From NCBI GenBank assembly GCA_950097015.1, contig CATNEN010000037.1, forward strand, positions 62,001 to 126,000: DNA of 64,000 bases, given 5' to 3'. A program made the position numbers and the translations under genes. Positions within the stretch are counted from its first letter, which is position 1. Every line of letters begins with the position of its first letter. Below are positions 22,586-34,885 of this stretch, piece after piece. The stretch is from Macrostomum hystrix (taxonomy: Eukaryota; Platyhelminthes; Macrostomidae). The notes beneath the pieces are model-generated. The model saw only the letters and a program-made list of their open reading frames with translations, searched no databases and was not told the DNA's origin.

Positions 22586-24828
22586 TAAGCTGTTCTTTCT
22601 CGCTCTGTTTTCTATTTTTTCTCGAGTTGTCTAAAACACTCTTTTGGCAGGGTCCGGTAGTGCAAATTATACTATTCTGTTATTTACATCGCTGTATGAG
22701 TAATGCAATCCGACAGCCGGACAACGACTGAGCTTGGAGCCAAAAAAAACTTTTCCGTAGTGAGTGTAAAGAAAACCAGAATCACACAAATGATGGTACC
22801 TTATTATTCAGCGCGGTTCTGCACGGCGCCCGTGTCAAATACGTTATTAGGCTGCTTCATTTTCTAGCTGCACAATGTCAACGGTGTTTTTTGTATTGTT
22901 TTTTCGTGACAATAATAAGCTGAATAGGCTAAAAATGAATATACAAGTTTCACATTTTTTGGACTCTCCCACCCACGCGTTAAGATGGTGGTTTTCTGTG
23001 TTAGAAACATCGACATGATAGTTACTCGTATAAATAATTAATTCACCTGCTCAATTAGATAAACGCATTTTAGAAGGAAATTAGGCCGAGAAAACCAGTT
23101 GATGCAGCGATTATAGAACAAGGACTATACTACGAGTAGAAGGACGCGAAATGACGCTTCTAGAATGCTCTTCGGAGATAGGAGATTTTAGCAATTTTGT
23201 GCATTTAAATAATGATGCTAGTTTAAGATGTTGCTCTAACGAATTTTACAAAGCTTTATTCCAGAAAATTAGGTCTTCATACCATTTTTATTAGGTCTAA
23301 AGTAATGCTATTAATTGGTTCTAAGCATAGAACAAGAAATAAGGCTAGAGTCCCGGCAGTTATTTTACGAGCGTACAATAGATTTATGCTATTAAATTAC
23401 CGTGATCTCTCTATGATCAGAAAAAAGGAAACGAAAAGCTAGTTTACGAGCGTAAAAGTGCTTTTGTTATTTCAATACCTTAATGCATTTTATAAGGCTA
23501 TGAAAAAGAAAATTTATGCTAAAAGATAATCATTCAACCACAATCTATCACTAAATTTGGGGAGAAAAAGTGAAAACTTATCATCTCCGTAGTGTATTTT
23601 TTTACGAAAACCAGCCTCCTAAACTATTTCTAAGATACATAATTTTCCGTCCTTCTTTTTCTAGTGTTCGTTGTTATAAGAGCCCGCGAATATGCGTATG
23701 TATGTATATTTTACCTGAGAGACCTTATAGGTTGGCACGTTGTTTTTCAGTTCACCACAAAAATAAATGAAAAGCATTACGACAATAGTCAATCGACTTT
23801 TATGAATTAACTACTGCAAGTAGCATTGTCAGCGCACGCAACTCTCTTTTAGGTGCAGATGTTGCTAATCGCTGAAGAAAGCAAAACTAGAAAAACATTG
23901 CACAGGTGTATGAAGCAGACAGAGACAAAAATGACACCGAATGCAGTTGGGTCGGATGTACGGCCAGCGGCAAGCATTCAAAGGCTGTGTACAAGCGGTT
24001 CAGTCCACGGACTGGAGGGGTCTCCAAAAACTCCAATCGAAAAGCGTTTTTTCAGCATTTTGAGCACAGAGTTCACCCAACCACCCACACACCCACTAAC
24101 AGAGCTATAAAACTGAGTCGGCCATAAACTGCTCATAAATTTTGCTTAGCACCTGGCAGAGCCCCATAAATAATTAATTACCTTTTGGCCATTAATGGGC
24201 TAAGACAGTCTCAGATACCATCCATATACTGTTAATTGGCATTAGTTCACACGATCGTTCATATGGCTAATATGAAGAACTTTGCTTGCCCAGACCTGCC
24301 AAAACAGACGGAGACGCAGAAAGAGGGAGTGAGAGAGACTTTCACCTTTCACAATGGACCAGAGGACTAAAATGAAAGCAGACAGAATTAGGAGAAGATG
24401 GACAGACATTGGGCGGTTGTGGCTCTCGAGATTTCACTGCAGCTCTCCATTAACGCTGTAAGACCCACCGGGCAAAAGCAAGCCCGCGCCCAGATTTAGT
24501 CGAGAAAGTATAGATACCAAATATAATTGGCGATATGCTGTAAGACACCAAACTGCTGTGTATCGCGCATTGTCCCCTATTCGAGTACAACCTGTTTACT
24601 TAGCGTGGTGTTCAAACAGCACGCCGCCACTCCACCCTAATTAGCTAGATCTATTAAACAAACCTTATAAAGTGAAACATTCTGTTGGGATTGAGTAGAC
24701 CTGTGCTCAAACTTTGGGTCGGAATTATTAGTAACCATTGTTCCAAAACTTGCAACAAAATTTCCTCCTTGCTTTAGAACTAGCCAAGATTTGGTAAGTG
24801 TTTCGATACTTTGAAATGCTTCGCTTCT
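22586..24828. other. Intergenic region, nothing recognised
   Basis: This region lies upstream of both the duplicate cadherin (minus) and the lectin gene (plus), so promoters may lie here. The sequence is AT-rich. Only short ORFs without domain features are seen, and no convincing RNA gene. Confidence 0.5.
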
Positions 24829-26362
24829 GACTGTGTTAGCCCCAGATTACCTAAATTATACTGTGTTAGCCTTTGATTACCCCAACTGTGTTAGCCTTTG
24901 ATTACCCCAACTGTGTTAGCCTTTGATTACCTCAACTGTGTTAGCCTTTGATTACCCCAACTGTGTTAGCCTTTGATTACCCCAACTGTGTTAGCCTTTG
25001 ATTACCCCAACTGTGTTAGCCTTTGATTACCCCAACTGTGTTAGCCTTTGATTACCCCAACTGTGTTAGCCTTTGATTACCCCAACTGTGTTAGCCTTTG
25101 ATTACCCCAACTGTGTTAGCCTTTGATTACCCCAACTGTGTTAGCCTTTGATTACCCCAACTGTGTTAGCCTTTGATTACCCCAACTGTGTTAGCCCCAG
25201 ATTACCCCAACTGTGTTAGCCTTTGATTACCCCAACTGTGTTAGCCTTTGATTACCCCAACTGTGTTAGCCTTTGATTACCCCAACTGTGTTAGCCTTTG
25301 ATTACCCAACTGTGTTAGCCTTTGATTACCCCAACTGTGTTAGCCTTTGATTACCCCAACTGTGTTAGCCTTTGATTACCCCAACTGTGTTAGCCTTTGA
25401 TTACCTCAACTGTGTTAGCCTTTGATTACCCCAACTGTGTTAGCCTTTGATTACCCCAACTGTGTTAGCCTTTGATTACCCCAACTGTGTTAGCCTTTGA
25501 TTACCCCAACTGTGTTAGCCTTTGATTACCCCAACTGTGTTAGCCTTTGATTACCCAAACTGTCTTAGCCTTTGATTACCCCAACTGTGTTAGCCTTTGA
25601 TTACCCAACTGTGTTAGCCTTTGATTACCCCAACTGTGTTAGCCTTTGATTACCCCAACTGTGTTAGCCTTTGATTACCCAAACTGTCTTAGCCATTGAT
25701 TACCTCAACTGTGTTAGCCCTTGATTACCTCAACTGTGTTAGCCTTTGATTACCTCAACTGTGTTAGCCTTTGATTACCTCAACTGTGTTAGCCTTTGAT
25801 TACCCCAACAGTGTTAGCCTTTGATTACCTCAACTGTGTTAGCCTTTGATTACCCCAACAGTGTTAGCCTTTGATTACCTCAACTGTGTTAGCCTTTGAT
25901 TACCCCAACTGTGTTAGCCCTTGATTACCTCAACTGTGTTGGCCTTTGATTACCCCAACTGTGTTAGCCCCAGATTACCTAAATTATACCGCGTTAGCCT
26001 ATGATTACCCCAACTGTGTTAGCCTTTGATTACCCCAACTGTGTTAGCCCCAGATTACCTAAATTATACCGTGTTAGCCTATGATTACCCCAACTGTGTT
26101 AGCCCTTGATTACCCCAACTGTGTTAGCCTTTGATTACCCCAACTGTGTTAGCCCCAGATTACCTTAATTATACCGTGTTAGCCTATGATTACCCCAACT
26201 GTGTTAGCCCCAGATTACCTAAATTATACCATGTTAGCCTATGATTACCCCAACTGTGTTAGCCTTTGATTACCTCAATTATCTCGACCGTGTTAGCTTA
26301 TGATTACCCCAATTATCCCGACCGTGTTAGTCTATGATTACCCCAATTATCCCGACTGTGTT
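24829..26362. repeat. 25-bp minisatellite, about 60 copies
   Basis: The unit is roughly CTGTGTTAGCCTTTGATTAC followed by CCCAA. The centre is very regular. Towards the right edge, variants with CCCAGATTACCTAAATTATA and ATTATCCCGACC appear in a higher-order pattern. It is intergenic, upstream of the lectin gene, and has no coding content. Confidence 0.97.
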
Positions 26363-26962
26363 AACACGGCTTTGTTTGCCACTACGTGTATGTACTTGTA
26401 CTTGAATAATAATAAAAAATCCTATAAGAAGTTTTTGTTGAATACAATTTAATTTTTCTAATGCCCGTATTCAGACAGAAGACAAATATTACGCTGAACA
26501 AGTTGTAAAAGCAGAAGGGAACAGTATTTTTCTGTAGATTTTTTTATTTAATTAATAAATTCTTTCTTAGAAAATAAAACACATTGCGCCCTCGAGACAC
26601 GATGTTGTAAAAGCTAGCAATTAAAGCATTTAAACAGTGACCAGAAACACAAGACCATCCAATTACGAGCTACAAAGTTTTTTTAATACGAATATCTTGG
26701 GTCCCAGCTAAGGCTTGAAATCGTGACAAAATTGCTCTGCGGCACGAAAACACGTTGAGTTCTCCAGCCAAGAACTGGTTCACTGCATTCTCTCGAATCC
26801 TCTGTTGGTCGAATATGGGATCCGTTTACTGAAGACACTATTTAAATAGATACAACTAAACACAATAAAATCCCAGCCCTAAAGCAATTGAATTTACTAA
26901 ATTAGACGCAGAAAAAAGCACCACAATTATATATATTTTTAAAAAGGACGGCAAAGTTAACG

Positions 26963-29900
26963 ATGCGATGCTTTGGAAATCTTCTATGGCTGCTGCTGCT
27001 GCTGCTGCTGTGCGCGCAGTCAACTCTGGCTGCGAGTGTGTCCAGGGCTGCCGGCTTCAACAATATTGGCATCAGCAGCGGAAATCTTCCAGAGGGACTC
27101 ACTCAGTCAGGTGAGAATCGTTTTGGCAGTTAGCTTTAACTGTAGCCCAGTTGTTGCTGGTAGGCAGGTTGAGTAGGGAAAGCAGATTGGGTATGGAAGG
27201 CAGATTGGGTATGGAAGGCAGGTTGGGTAGGGAAGGCAGATTGGGTAGGGAAGGGAGATCGGGTAGGGAAGGCAGATTGGGTATGGAAGGCAGGTTGGGT
27301 AGGAAAGGCAGATTGGGTAGGGAAGGCAGATTGGGTAGTGAAGGGAGATTGGGTAGGGAAGGCAGGTTGGGTAGGGAAGGCAGGTTGGGTAGGGAAGGCA
27401 GGTTGGGTAGGGAAGGCAGATTGGGTAGGGAAGGGAGATTGGGTAGGGAAGGCAGATTGGGTAGGGAAGGCAGATTGGGTAGGGAAGCCAGATTAGGTAG
27501 GGAAGGCAGATTGGGTAGGGAGGGCCGATTGGGTAGGGAAGGGAGATTGGGTAGGGAAGGCAGATTGGGTAGGGAAGGCAGATTGGGTAGGGAGGGCCGA
27601 TTGGGTAGGGAAGGGAGATTGGGTAGGGAAGGCAGATTGGGTAGGGAAGGCAGATTAGGATTTGGAAGGGAGGGCAGATTGGGTAAGCAGATCGGGTAGT
27701 GAAGGGAAGGATAGACACGTGAGGCAGTGGAATCGCTATCAGGTATTTAATTACAGCAGAGTAGCATGAAAATGTGAACGCTATTTTTCTAATCAGAATA
27801 AATGAAAATTAGATGAGCTAAATTCTGCGATCTGATGAATTGCTGCTCATGTCTCGAGTTTATTGTAGAAATGACTCAAGAATGACAGTCAAAGTAGATT
27901 CACATGGATTGCTGTTGCTTTATGCTGAGCGGTGCTTGGCATTTTTACATTTCTGGCGTTTTGGTTGTCATGGAAATACCCCGGCGAATTGTTTTTTTCT
28001 CTCGCTTTCCTCGGTTTTTTTTAACCCCGATATCTCTGCTCAACCCGCACATTCTGCGGAGATGGGACTGGGGGAGAAGAGGAGCGGCTCACTGGTGGGG
28101 TGGGGCTGGGAGGAATTTTTCAATTCGATTTTAAAGTGGCAACTCGAGACAATGAGTCAGCCGCTCCCGGCTTCTAACTGCAAGCGGCAAGCAATGATCC
28201 TTAGCATTTGCTACTCAATTTCTGCTCTGCTGCTGCTGCCGACGTTGCTTCTGGAAAACGGTAAGTCTCCTTTTGAGTACATAATCTGTACAATTGAATC
28301 TGGTGTCTGTCAGATGGAATCTGGTGTCTGTCAGATGGAATCTGGTGCCTGTCAGATGGAATCTGGTGTCTTTCAGACGGAATCCGGTGTCTGTCAGATG
28401 GAATCTGGTGTCTTTCAGACGGAATCCGGTGTCTGTCAGATGGAATCTGGTGCCTGTCAGATGGAATCTGGTGTCTGTCAGATGGAATCTGGTGCCTGTC
28501 AGATGGAATCTGTTGCCTGTCAGATGGAATCTGGTGTCTGTCAGATGGAATCTAGTGTCTGTCAGATGGAATCTGGTGCCTGTCAGATGGAATCTGGTGC
28601 CTGTCAGATGGAATCTGGTGCCTGTCAGATGGAATCTGGTGCCTGTCAGATGGAATCTGGTGCCTGTCAGATGGAATCTGGTGCCTGTCAGATGGAATCT
28701 GTTGTCCGTCAGACGGAATCTAGTGTCTGTCAGATGGAATCTGGTGTCCGTCAGACGGAATCTGGTGTCTGTCAGATCGTATTCAAACGGTCCAGTTTGA
28801 CATCGCAGGCATCGCCACGGCCAGCCCATGCGGCACCAACTGGACCTACGATAGCGCCATCGGCTGGTGCCTGAGGCAGTACCAGCTGAAGCTGAACTGG
28901 ACGGACGCCAGGGCCTACTGCGACAGCCAGCGTGGCGCGGCTGTGGGCGCCAGAACTGCCGGATCTCGACTGGGAACTGCGAACTTCGCGAACGAGTCAG
29001 CCGCTATGAGGCAATTTCTGACCCGGCTGGGCAACTATGCGGACATCTGGGTGGCCGGCAGACGAGGTGGGTGTCCGGATCGTTGGTTTGAGGTGTCCGG
29101 GGCAAACTATATTAAATTTAATGAAAAAAAACTATTTTTCAGAGAGCGCAAGCTCGCCCTACCTATGGATTGATCGTTCGCCGCCAAACAATGTGACCTC
29201 CAGTTGGACGGCAAATCCAGGAAATAAAAATTGCATCTACATGTCACTGGTAGACTCAATGGACGGCTCAGAGTGGAGAACAGAAGTACTTCTGAGCACA
29301 GCCGATTGTTCAGAAACCAAGCGATTTCTCTGCTACTACGAAGGTGCGGAAGTAATGATCAGTTAGTCTAGTGTCAGTTAACATTCATTATCAGTTCCTA
29401 ATCATCCCCAGATCAGGTCCTCATGATTCTCAGACCAGGATCTTACGATCCTGAGACCAGTTTCTCATGATGCTCATATCAGGTTCTCATGATTCTCAGA
29501 CCAGGTTCTCATGTGTCAGACTAAGTTCTCATGATTCTCATATCAAGTTCTCACGATTCTCATATCAAGTTCTCACGATTCTCATATCAAGTTCTCACGA
29601 TTCTCATATCAGATTCTCATGATACTCATATCAGGTTCTCATGATACTCATATCAGGTTCTCATGATACTCGTATTAGGTTCTCAGGATTCCCATATCAG
29701 GTTCTCATGATTCTCATATCAGGTTCTCATGATTCTCAGACCAGGTTCTCATGATGTCAGACCAGGTTCTCATGATGTCAGACCAGGTTCTCATGATGTC
29801 AGACCAGGTTCTCATGATGTCATACCAGGTTCTCATGATGTCAGACCAGGTTCTCATGATGTCAGACCAGGTTCTCATGATGTCAGACCAGGTTCTCATG

Positions 29901-32466
29901 ATGTCAGACCAGGTTCTCATGATGTCAGACCAGGTTCTCATGATGTCAGACCAGGTTCTCATGATGTCAGACCTGGTACTCATGCCCTGGCAAATCCGGT
30001 ATTTGCAGCCAAAAGTTGCAATCTGCTCAATCTGGTGGGCTACAATCCGGACTCCATGAACCTCCAGCCGCGGGCCGCTCACATCGGCGAAGCCACAGTC
30101 GCCAACTGTCGCGAAGGCTACTACCGCCGCTCGGCAATGGAAGCGGCCGCCTTGGCCGCAGTGTTTGGCAGCAGGCTGCTCACAACGACAGCTTCTCCGG
30201 ACAATCTGCCAGCGCCTAACAGCGTCAACTGCACGGACGCTGCACGCAGCGACGATCCAGAACTGGTGTCGCCGACTTGGATTCAGGGCACCATCGAACA
30301 GTGTCTGCGTGAGTGCCACGAAAGACTATTTTTGGATTGGAGAGAAAATAGACCCTACACAGCCTACTAAAAGTAGACGAAAAGCTAAATAAAAAGGGAT
30401 GTCAACTAAGGGCTCTAGAGGTCAACTAGAGGTCAATCCTAGAACCAAACCGACTGAGATCAGTAGCTGGTCAATCAAGGTTAACCACTCTGGCACTCAC
30501 CTCCCTCGCATAGCCTGATATCTCGGCTCTCCCGCAGTGGTTGGCTGTCCAATCGACCCCCTGATCGAGCTGGGCATCGACAACTCCCTGGCCTTCAGCG
30601 ATGCCCTGACAAAAACCGGCTACAAGTTCGGGGAGGGCTTCAACGTGACCTGCAAGCACGGCTACGTGGCCTCGGCGGATCCCAGCTCCAAAGTGGCCAG
30701 GGTCACCTGCTTCCAGGATCCCAGCCTGCCCTGGCTCGGCCTCTGGCTGCCTTCGGCTTCGAATGTCTGCGCTCCGATCAAATGCACCGACATTCGCACA
30801 GTGCTGGCCAACTATAGCGGAGTGCACCCCGCCAAGGCCTACAACCAGGAACTGAACCGCTGGTTTTCGGAGCTGGAGGTCAACAGATTCTCTACTTATT
30901 CGTCGGAGGTGTACATCACCTGCAACTCGGTCGGCTTGTTCTTCCAGGACCAGAAATACGAGAGACAGCTGGCCTGTCTGGCCGAGAATGACTCCAGCAC
31001 AACGGCCAACTGGGTGGGCGTTCGGGGCACATTCAGCATTGGAAACGTCATTCAGAATATTCGCTGCATTGGTGAGTCCATCAAGAGCATGGTCCTGTTT
31101 TTGTTATCATGGGGGTGCAAATAGTACGACAAGCCTCCCAAGTCTTCTCTCCTCTTAACAAAAGCCACAAATATTGGCTTTCTATTGAGTGTAATGTTAG
31201 TTTTTATATTATTGAACCAATATCGGTTGTCGTTCTGAGCAGGGCCTTCGACAGAAATAATCGCTGAATATCTCGACAATGCTGACGTCGGACGGCATTG
31301 AAAGTTAGTTCATCGTGAAGGGCCGAAAAGTTGAATACAATGTGGTGGACTTTAATCGGTCATTCGGTTTGGGAGCTATCGGCACTGGGTGTTAACGTGG
31401 TCCTGGAGATAACGTGTTCTCAATACTGTTAATCTGAGCTAAGGATTTTTGGTCCGAGAGTGGCCTATTTTTCTAAGCTTTATTTTTCCCAATATTAAAA
31501 TACTTTTTTGCAGAGGTGGTTTGCAACCTGGTGGACCTATTCCATCTCATGGAGGAAGGCGGCTCAGTGGTGGACCTACTGGTTGGCTACCACATCAACG
31601 AGGGCATTATGATGTATGACGCTCGAACCAATACGCTGAACAATCTCACCCGATTCCAAATGAGCTCAGTTGGTTCCCTGCTATTTGGCAGCTATATTTC
31701 TGTCACCTGTCCACCAGACAGACTATTTGTGCAGTCTGGCACAGACCAGATCAATCTAGTTCTTAACCTGGTTCAAATGACCATTACCTGCTCCAAGACT
31801 GGCAAATGGAATCAAACGATTGGAATGTGCATTGGTGAGTAGTGAAATTTAATTCTAGCTTACTTAAGGCTAGATTAATGATGCCAGCATTTTAGGTGTG
31901 ATTTCTATTGGCTGACAAAGGATAGAGTTGTAGCTCAGTTCCGATTGGCTGATGGGGTAAAGAGTTTTAGCGCGATATTTATTGGCTTAGAGGTAGAAAG
32001 TTTGGGCACGATTTCTATTGGTTGATAAGAGATAAAATTGACGCTCAGTTTTGATTGGCTGATGGGGGTGACGAGTTTAAGCGTGTTTTTTGTCAGAGAA
32101 GGGGCAGAAAAGTTAGCACAGGATTTCGATTGGTTGATGGTGGGGTGGATTGAATTAAAGTAATGCTTTCGATTGGTCGATACTAAGGTTGGTCAGAAAG
32201 TTAAGCACTAATGTTTTCAGTAAAGGAACACCTCTGTTTGCTTTCCAGAGAAGACAGCCGCAATTCAACTGTCGGGCCGACAGAAGCAATACGTTCCACC
32301 GGCTAAGGAGGCCACAGCAGCTTGGCAGATGGGCATGGTCACCATCAGCATAGTGATTGTGTTCTTCGCTTGCATAGTGATTCTAGATCTGGCCACTATT
32401 AAGCGAGATTTCAGCCTGCTCAAGACTAACGTGTTCTATCTGAGAATGCGACTAAAGCAGATTTAA
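26963..32466 (+). CDS. Type I membrane protein: signal peptide, C-type lectin domain, 4 CCP/sushi domains, TM
   Basis: Exons 26963-27110, 28809-29066, 29143-29343, 30009-30308, 30538-31071, 31514-31834 and 32249-32466 join in phase 1 throughout and give about 659 residues. Exon 1 has a signal peptide (MRCFGNLLWL then a Leu run from CTG repeats). Exons 2-3 form a C-type lectin fold: GWC, AYC, IWVAG, WIDRS, NCIYM, DC and FLCYYEG are visible. The EPN/QPD and WND sugar-calcium motifs are not clear, so canonical sugar binding is doubtful. Exon 4 is one CCP-like module, exon 5 two, and exon 6 one (paired Cys, VTC, GKW). Exon 7 has a TM helix around GMVTISIVIVFFACIVILDL and a 20-residue basic tail ending RLKQI. 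The domain order resembles selectins and insect Furrowed but lacks an EGF domain, so orthology is not claimed. An adhesion or recognition role is inferred. Poly(A) signal candidate near 32560. Confidence 0.85.
27161..27700. repeat. 18-bp G-rich minisatellite in lectin gene intron 1
   Basis: The unit is GGCAGATTGGGTAGGGAA with variants. Because it is 18 bp and stop-free, both strands show long artificial ORFs (GREGRL and CLPYPI repeats). On the plus strand it is strongly G-rich and each unit carries GGGTAGGG. Confidence 0.96.
28194..28260 (+). other. Alternative first exon of the lectin gene (second signal peptide)
   Basis: ATG at 28194 opens MILSICYSISALLLLPTLLL and stops at a consensus donor, ACG|GTAAGT, in phase 1. 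This is the same phase as exon 1 at 26963-27110. Both would join exon 28809 in frame and give a signal peptide directly before the lectin domain. This suggests two promoters, or replacement of one exon by the other; the choice is not decided by the sequence. Confidence 0.65.
28284..28788. repeat. 21-bp minisatellite filling a lectin gene intron
   Basis: The unit is CTGGTGTCTGTCAGATGGAAT, about 24 copies. It begins about 23 bases after the donor at 28261 and ends about 20 bases before the acceptor at 28808. Each unit contains TCTGTCAG|A, which looks like a 3' splice site. Long ORFs on both strands are by-products of the 21-bp stop-free unit. Confidence 0.96.
29405..29980. repeat. 21-22-bp minisatellite in lectin gene intron 3
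   Basis: The left half uses TTCTCATGATTCTCATATCAGG-type units (22 bp) and degenerates leftwards. The right half uses TTCTCATGATGTCAGACCAGG (21 bp) and is nearly perfect. It ends about 30 bases before the acceptor of the exon starting at 30009. Confidence 0.95.
31105..31390. repeat. Dispersed repeat fragments in lectin gene intron 5
   Basis: CGACAAGCCTCCCAAGTCTT near 31118 resembles part of the SINE-like element at 60130-60430. The stretch 31240-31380 (GAATATCTCGACAATGCTGA ... GGTCATTCGGTTTGG) matches 37738-37880. Both look like old copies of interspersed repeats. Their superfamily is not identified. Confidence 0.6.
31885..32225. repeat. Degenerate tandem repeat rich in ATTGGCTGAT (inverted CCAAT)
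   Basis: About seven irregular copies carry TTTCTATTGG, CGATTGGCTGATGGGG and similar, in the last intron of the lectin gene. ATTGG is the reverse complement of a CCAAT box. Copies have diverged, so the array is older than its neighbours. Confidence 0.7.
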
Positions 32467-32799
32467 ATTCGGCTAGTCGAAGAAACAATATTATTGATCG
32501 AGAGGAAACAAAAACGTCAAAGTTTTATTAAAATCCTACTTTAAAATCCTACTACCGCCGAAATAAAAAAAAAATCTTAAATATCCTTATCCCAAATTAT
32601 CTAAATATACGGTACAATCATATTTCCTATAGAAACACTCTTTTAGATGAAACTGCCTTCGCAATTGCAGCTATCCAGTATTGAGAGTTTTGTCTTGCTT
32701 ATTTTCTGTGCTCTTATTTCAGAATATGTTTCGTCTATTTTAACTGTAATTAAAAAATTCAATTCTAAATGCATATCTTTATTTAAACATGCTTTGCAG

Positions 32800-34644
32800 G
32801 CAGGCTCAGAGCGTTTCTAGTGTGCCGGAAGGAGTGCATTGCCAAGTGTGACCGACTCGTGTATATTTACTCAGAGAAGAAGGTGAGTAAGCGATTTTTA
32901 TCGATTTGTAACAATTTCTTAGAAGGTTCTATGATTGGTCGCTGACAAACAATCTGTAGCCAATCAAATTTTAAAGGTTGATTAAAACTTAAGTTGGTTC
33001 CTAATATTTTTTGTATTACATGTCGATCCAACACTTGAAATGTAGTATCTAAATTATCTAAAATAATTTTTTAGGAGTTCTGCCACGAATGCCTGAAGCA
33101 ATGCATCTCGGCTGTGGTGCAGCAGGCGCGCAGTTTAGGGGTGAGTCACCAATTCTTAAACTATCCGAGTCTATAGAATATGTGTGAATCAAGAATATGT
33201 GTGAATCTAGAATATGTGTGAATCTAGAATTTGCGTGAATCTAGAATATGTGTGAATCTAGAATATCTGTGAATCTAGAATATGTGTGAATCTAGAATAT
33301 CTGTGAATCTAGAATATGTGTGAATCTAGAATATGTGTGAATCTAGAATATCTGTGAATCTAGAATGCCTGTGAATCTAGAATATGTGTGAATCTAGAAT
33401 TTGCGTGAATCTAGAATGCCTGTGAATCTAGAATATCTGTGAATCTAGAATATGTGTGAATCTAGAATATGTGTGAATCTAGAATATGTGTGAATCTAGA
33501 ATATGTGTGAATCTAGAATATCTGTGAATCTAGAATGCCTGTGAATCTAGAATATGTGTGAATCTAGAATTTGCGTGAATCTAGAATGCCTGTGAATCTA
33601 GAATATCTGTGAATCTAGAATATGTGTGAATCTAGAATATCTGTGAATCTAGAATGCCTGTGAATCTAGAATGCCTGTGAATCTAGAATGCCTGTGAATC
33701 TAGAATATCTGTGAATCTAGAATATCTGTGAATCTAGAATATCTGTGAATCTAGAATATTTGTGAATCTAGAATATCTGTGAATCTAGAATATCTGTGAA
33801 TCTAGAATATCTGTGAATCTAGAATATCTGTGAATCTAGAATACCTGTGAATCTAGAATATGTGTGAATCTAGAATATGTGTGAATCTAGAATATCTGTG
33901 AATCTAGAATATCTGTGAATCTAGAATACCTGTGAATCTAGAATATGTGTGAATCTAGAATATGTGTGAATCTAGAATATCTGTGAATCTAGAATATCTG
34001 TGAATCTAGAATATCTGTGAATCTAGAATATCTGTGAATCTAGAATATCTGTGAATCTAGAATATCTGTGAATCTAGAATACCTGTGAATCTAGAATATC
34101 TGTGAATCTAGAATATCTTTGAATCTAGAATATCTGTGAATCTAGAATATCTGTGAATCTAGAATATCTGCGAATCTAGAATACCTGTGAATCTAGAATA
34201 TCTGTGAATCTAGAATACCTGTGAATCTAGAATATCTGTGAATCTAGAATATCTGTGAATCTAGAATATCTGAGAATATAGAATATCTGTGAAGCATGTT
34301 CAACTTAAATTCTCCACCCACAGGTGGACCTGAACGAGGCTGACAGCAGCCTGGAGCCGCAGCATCGACCCCAGATGTTCTCTGACTCGGCCTCCTTGTC
34401 GACATCAGCCGCAGCGTTTGGCATTGGCGGCGGTGGTCGTCGCGAGCGTCGCGATAAGGACAGGGACAGGCAGCGCGAGGAGCGGCGGCGCAAGCGACGT
34501 CGTCAGCGTCAGCGGGAGAGGGAGAGGGAGAGAAACAGCCGTAAACGACGTCGCGGCGCCGAAGACGGTGGAGGAGCAGCTGGCGGAAGCGGCGGCGCAG
34601 CGGCAGCTCAGGGCGGCCTGCTGAAGAACTGCATCGTGCACTGA
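32800..34644 (+). CDS. Three downstream exons: Cys-rich then Arg-rich C terminus (alternative 3' end or separate gene)
   Basis: Exons 32800-32882 (acceptor TTTGCAG), 33075-33140 and 34324-34644 (TGA) are in phase with one another. The first needs a phase-1 donor, exactly what exon 31514-31834 of the lectin gene supplies, so it could replace the TM exon. No in-frame ATG lies upstream of 32800. The encoded tail has CRKECIAKC and FCHECLKQC cysteine pairs. A low-complexity basic stretch follows (RRRKRRR, RERERER, RKRRR), then a Gly/Ala-rich segment and the end KNCIVH, which resembles a CaaX box with an unusual last residue. A nuclear-type basic region is odd on a secreted protein, which argues for a separate gene with an unseen 5' exon. 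No family recognised. Confidence 0.55.
33168..34297. repeat. 17-bp minisatellite filling an intron
   Basis: The unit is AATATCTGTGAATCTAG with GTG/CTG/GCC variants, about 66 copies. It starts about 25 bases after the donor at 33141 and ends about 25 bases before the acceptor at 34323, so nearly the entire 1.18 kb intron is array. Each unit contains TCTAG. Confidence 0.97.
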
Positions 34645-34782
34645 GCTGTGCTTGAGCTGAACTTGGTTGCCAAAACTCAACTCACTCTCTTCATTTTTGG
34701 AACATCTTTGAGTTGTGAGTAGCAGAGAATTCTTTGATAGCCTGTCTGATAGATGGATGTAATTCAAATCTAACCCAGGTAA

Positions 34783-34885
34783 AAATTTTCAGTCCATGAC
34801 CTATGAGACTCGAACCAATGACCTATCAGTTAAGATTTTGCAACTATAAACCAACGGGCTAATACCCTACTGAGTAAATCCGCTA
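34783..34885 (-). other. tRNA-like sequence (SINE head or tRNA pseudogene)
   Basis: On the minus strand, TTAGCCCGTTGGTTTATAG resembles an A box and GGTCATTGGTTCGAGTC matches a B box, at tRNA-like spacing. The acceptor stem cannot be paired well, so a functional tRNA is unlikely. Confidence 0.5.

Noticed and set aside
23853-24127. Plus-strand ORFs of 73-85 codons
   Set aside because: Two overlapping frames, no domain, no splice context; random.
24829-26362. CRISPR-like regular repeat array
   Set aside because: Direct tandem repeat with no unique spacers, in an animal genome.
27107-27718. ORFs with CLPYPI and GREGRL repeats on both strands
   Set aside because: Artefact of an 18-bp stop-free minisatellite inside an intron. 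Similar array ORFs at 28215-28874, 29714-30370 (array part), 35525-36112, 36839-37627, 40500-41205 and 48165-48765 were rejected for the same reason.
32647-32820. Plus-strand 57-codon ORF with a signal-like start (MKLPSQLQLSSIESFVLL)
   Set aside because: Could be a first exon for the 32800 exons, but the only nearby GT (ACT|GTAATT) is weak and phase 0, whereas phase 1 is needed. Probably chance.
34783-34885. Functional tRNA gene
   Set aside because: A and B boxes are present but the stems pair poorly. Kept only as a tRNA-like sequence.
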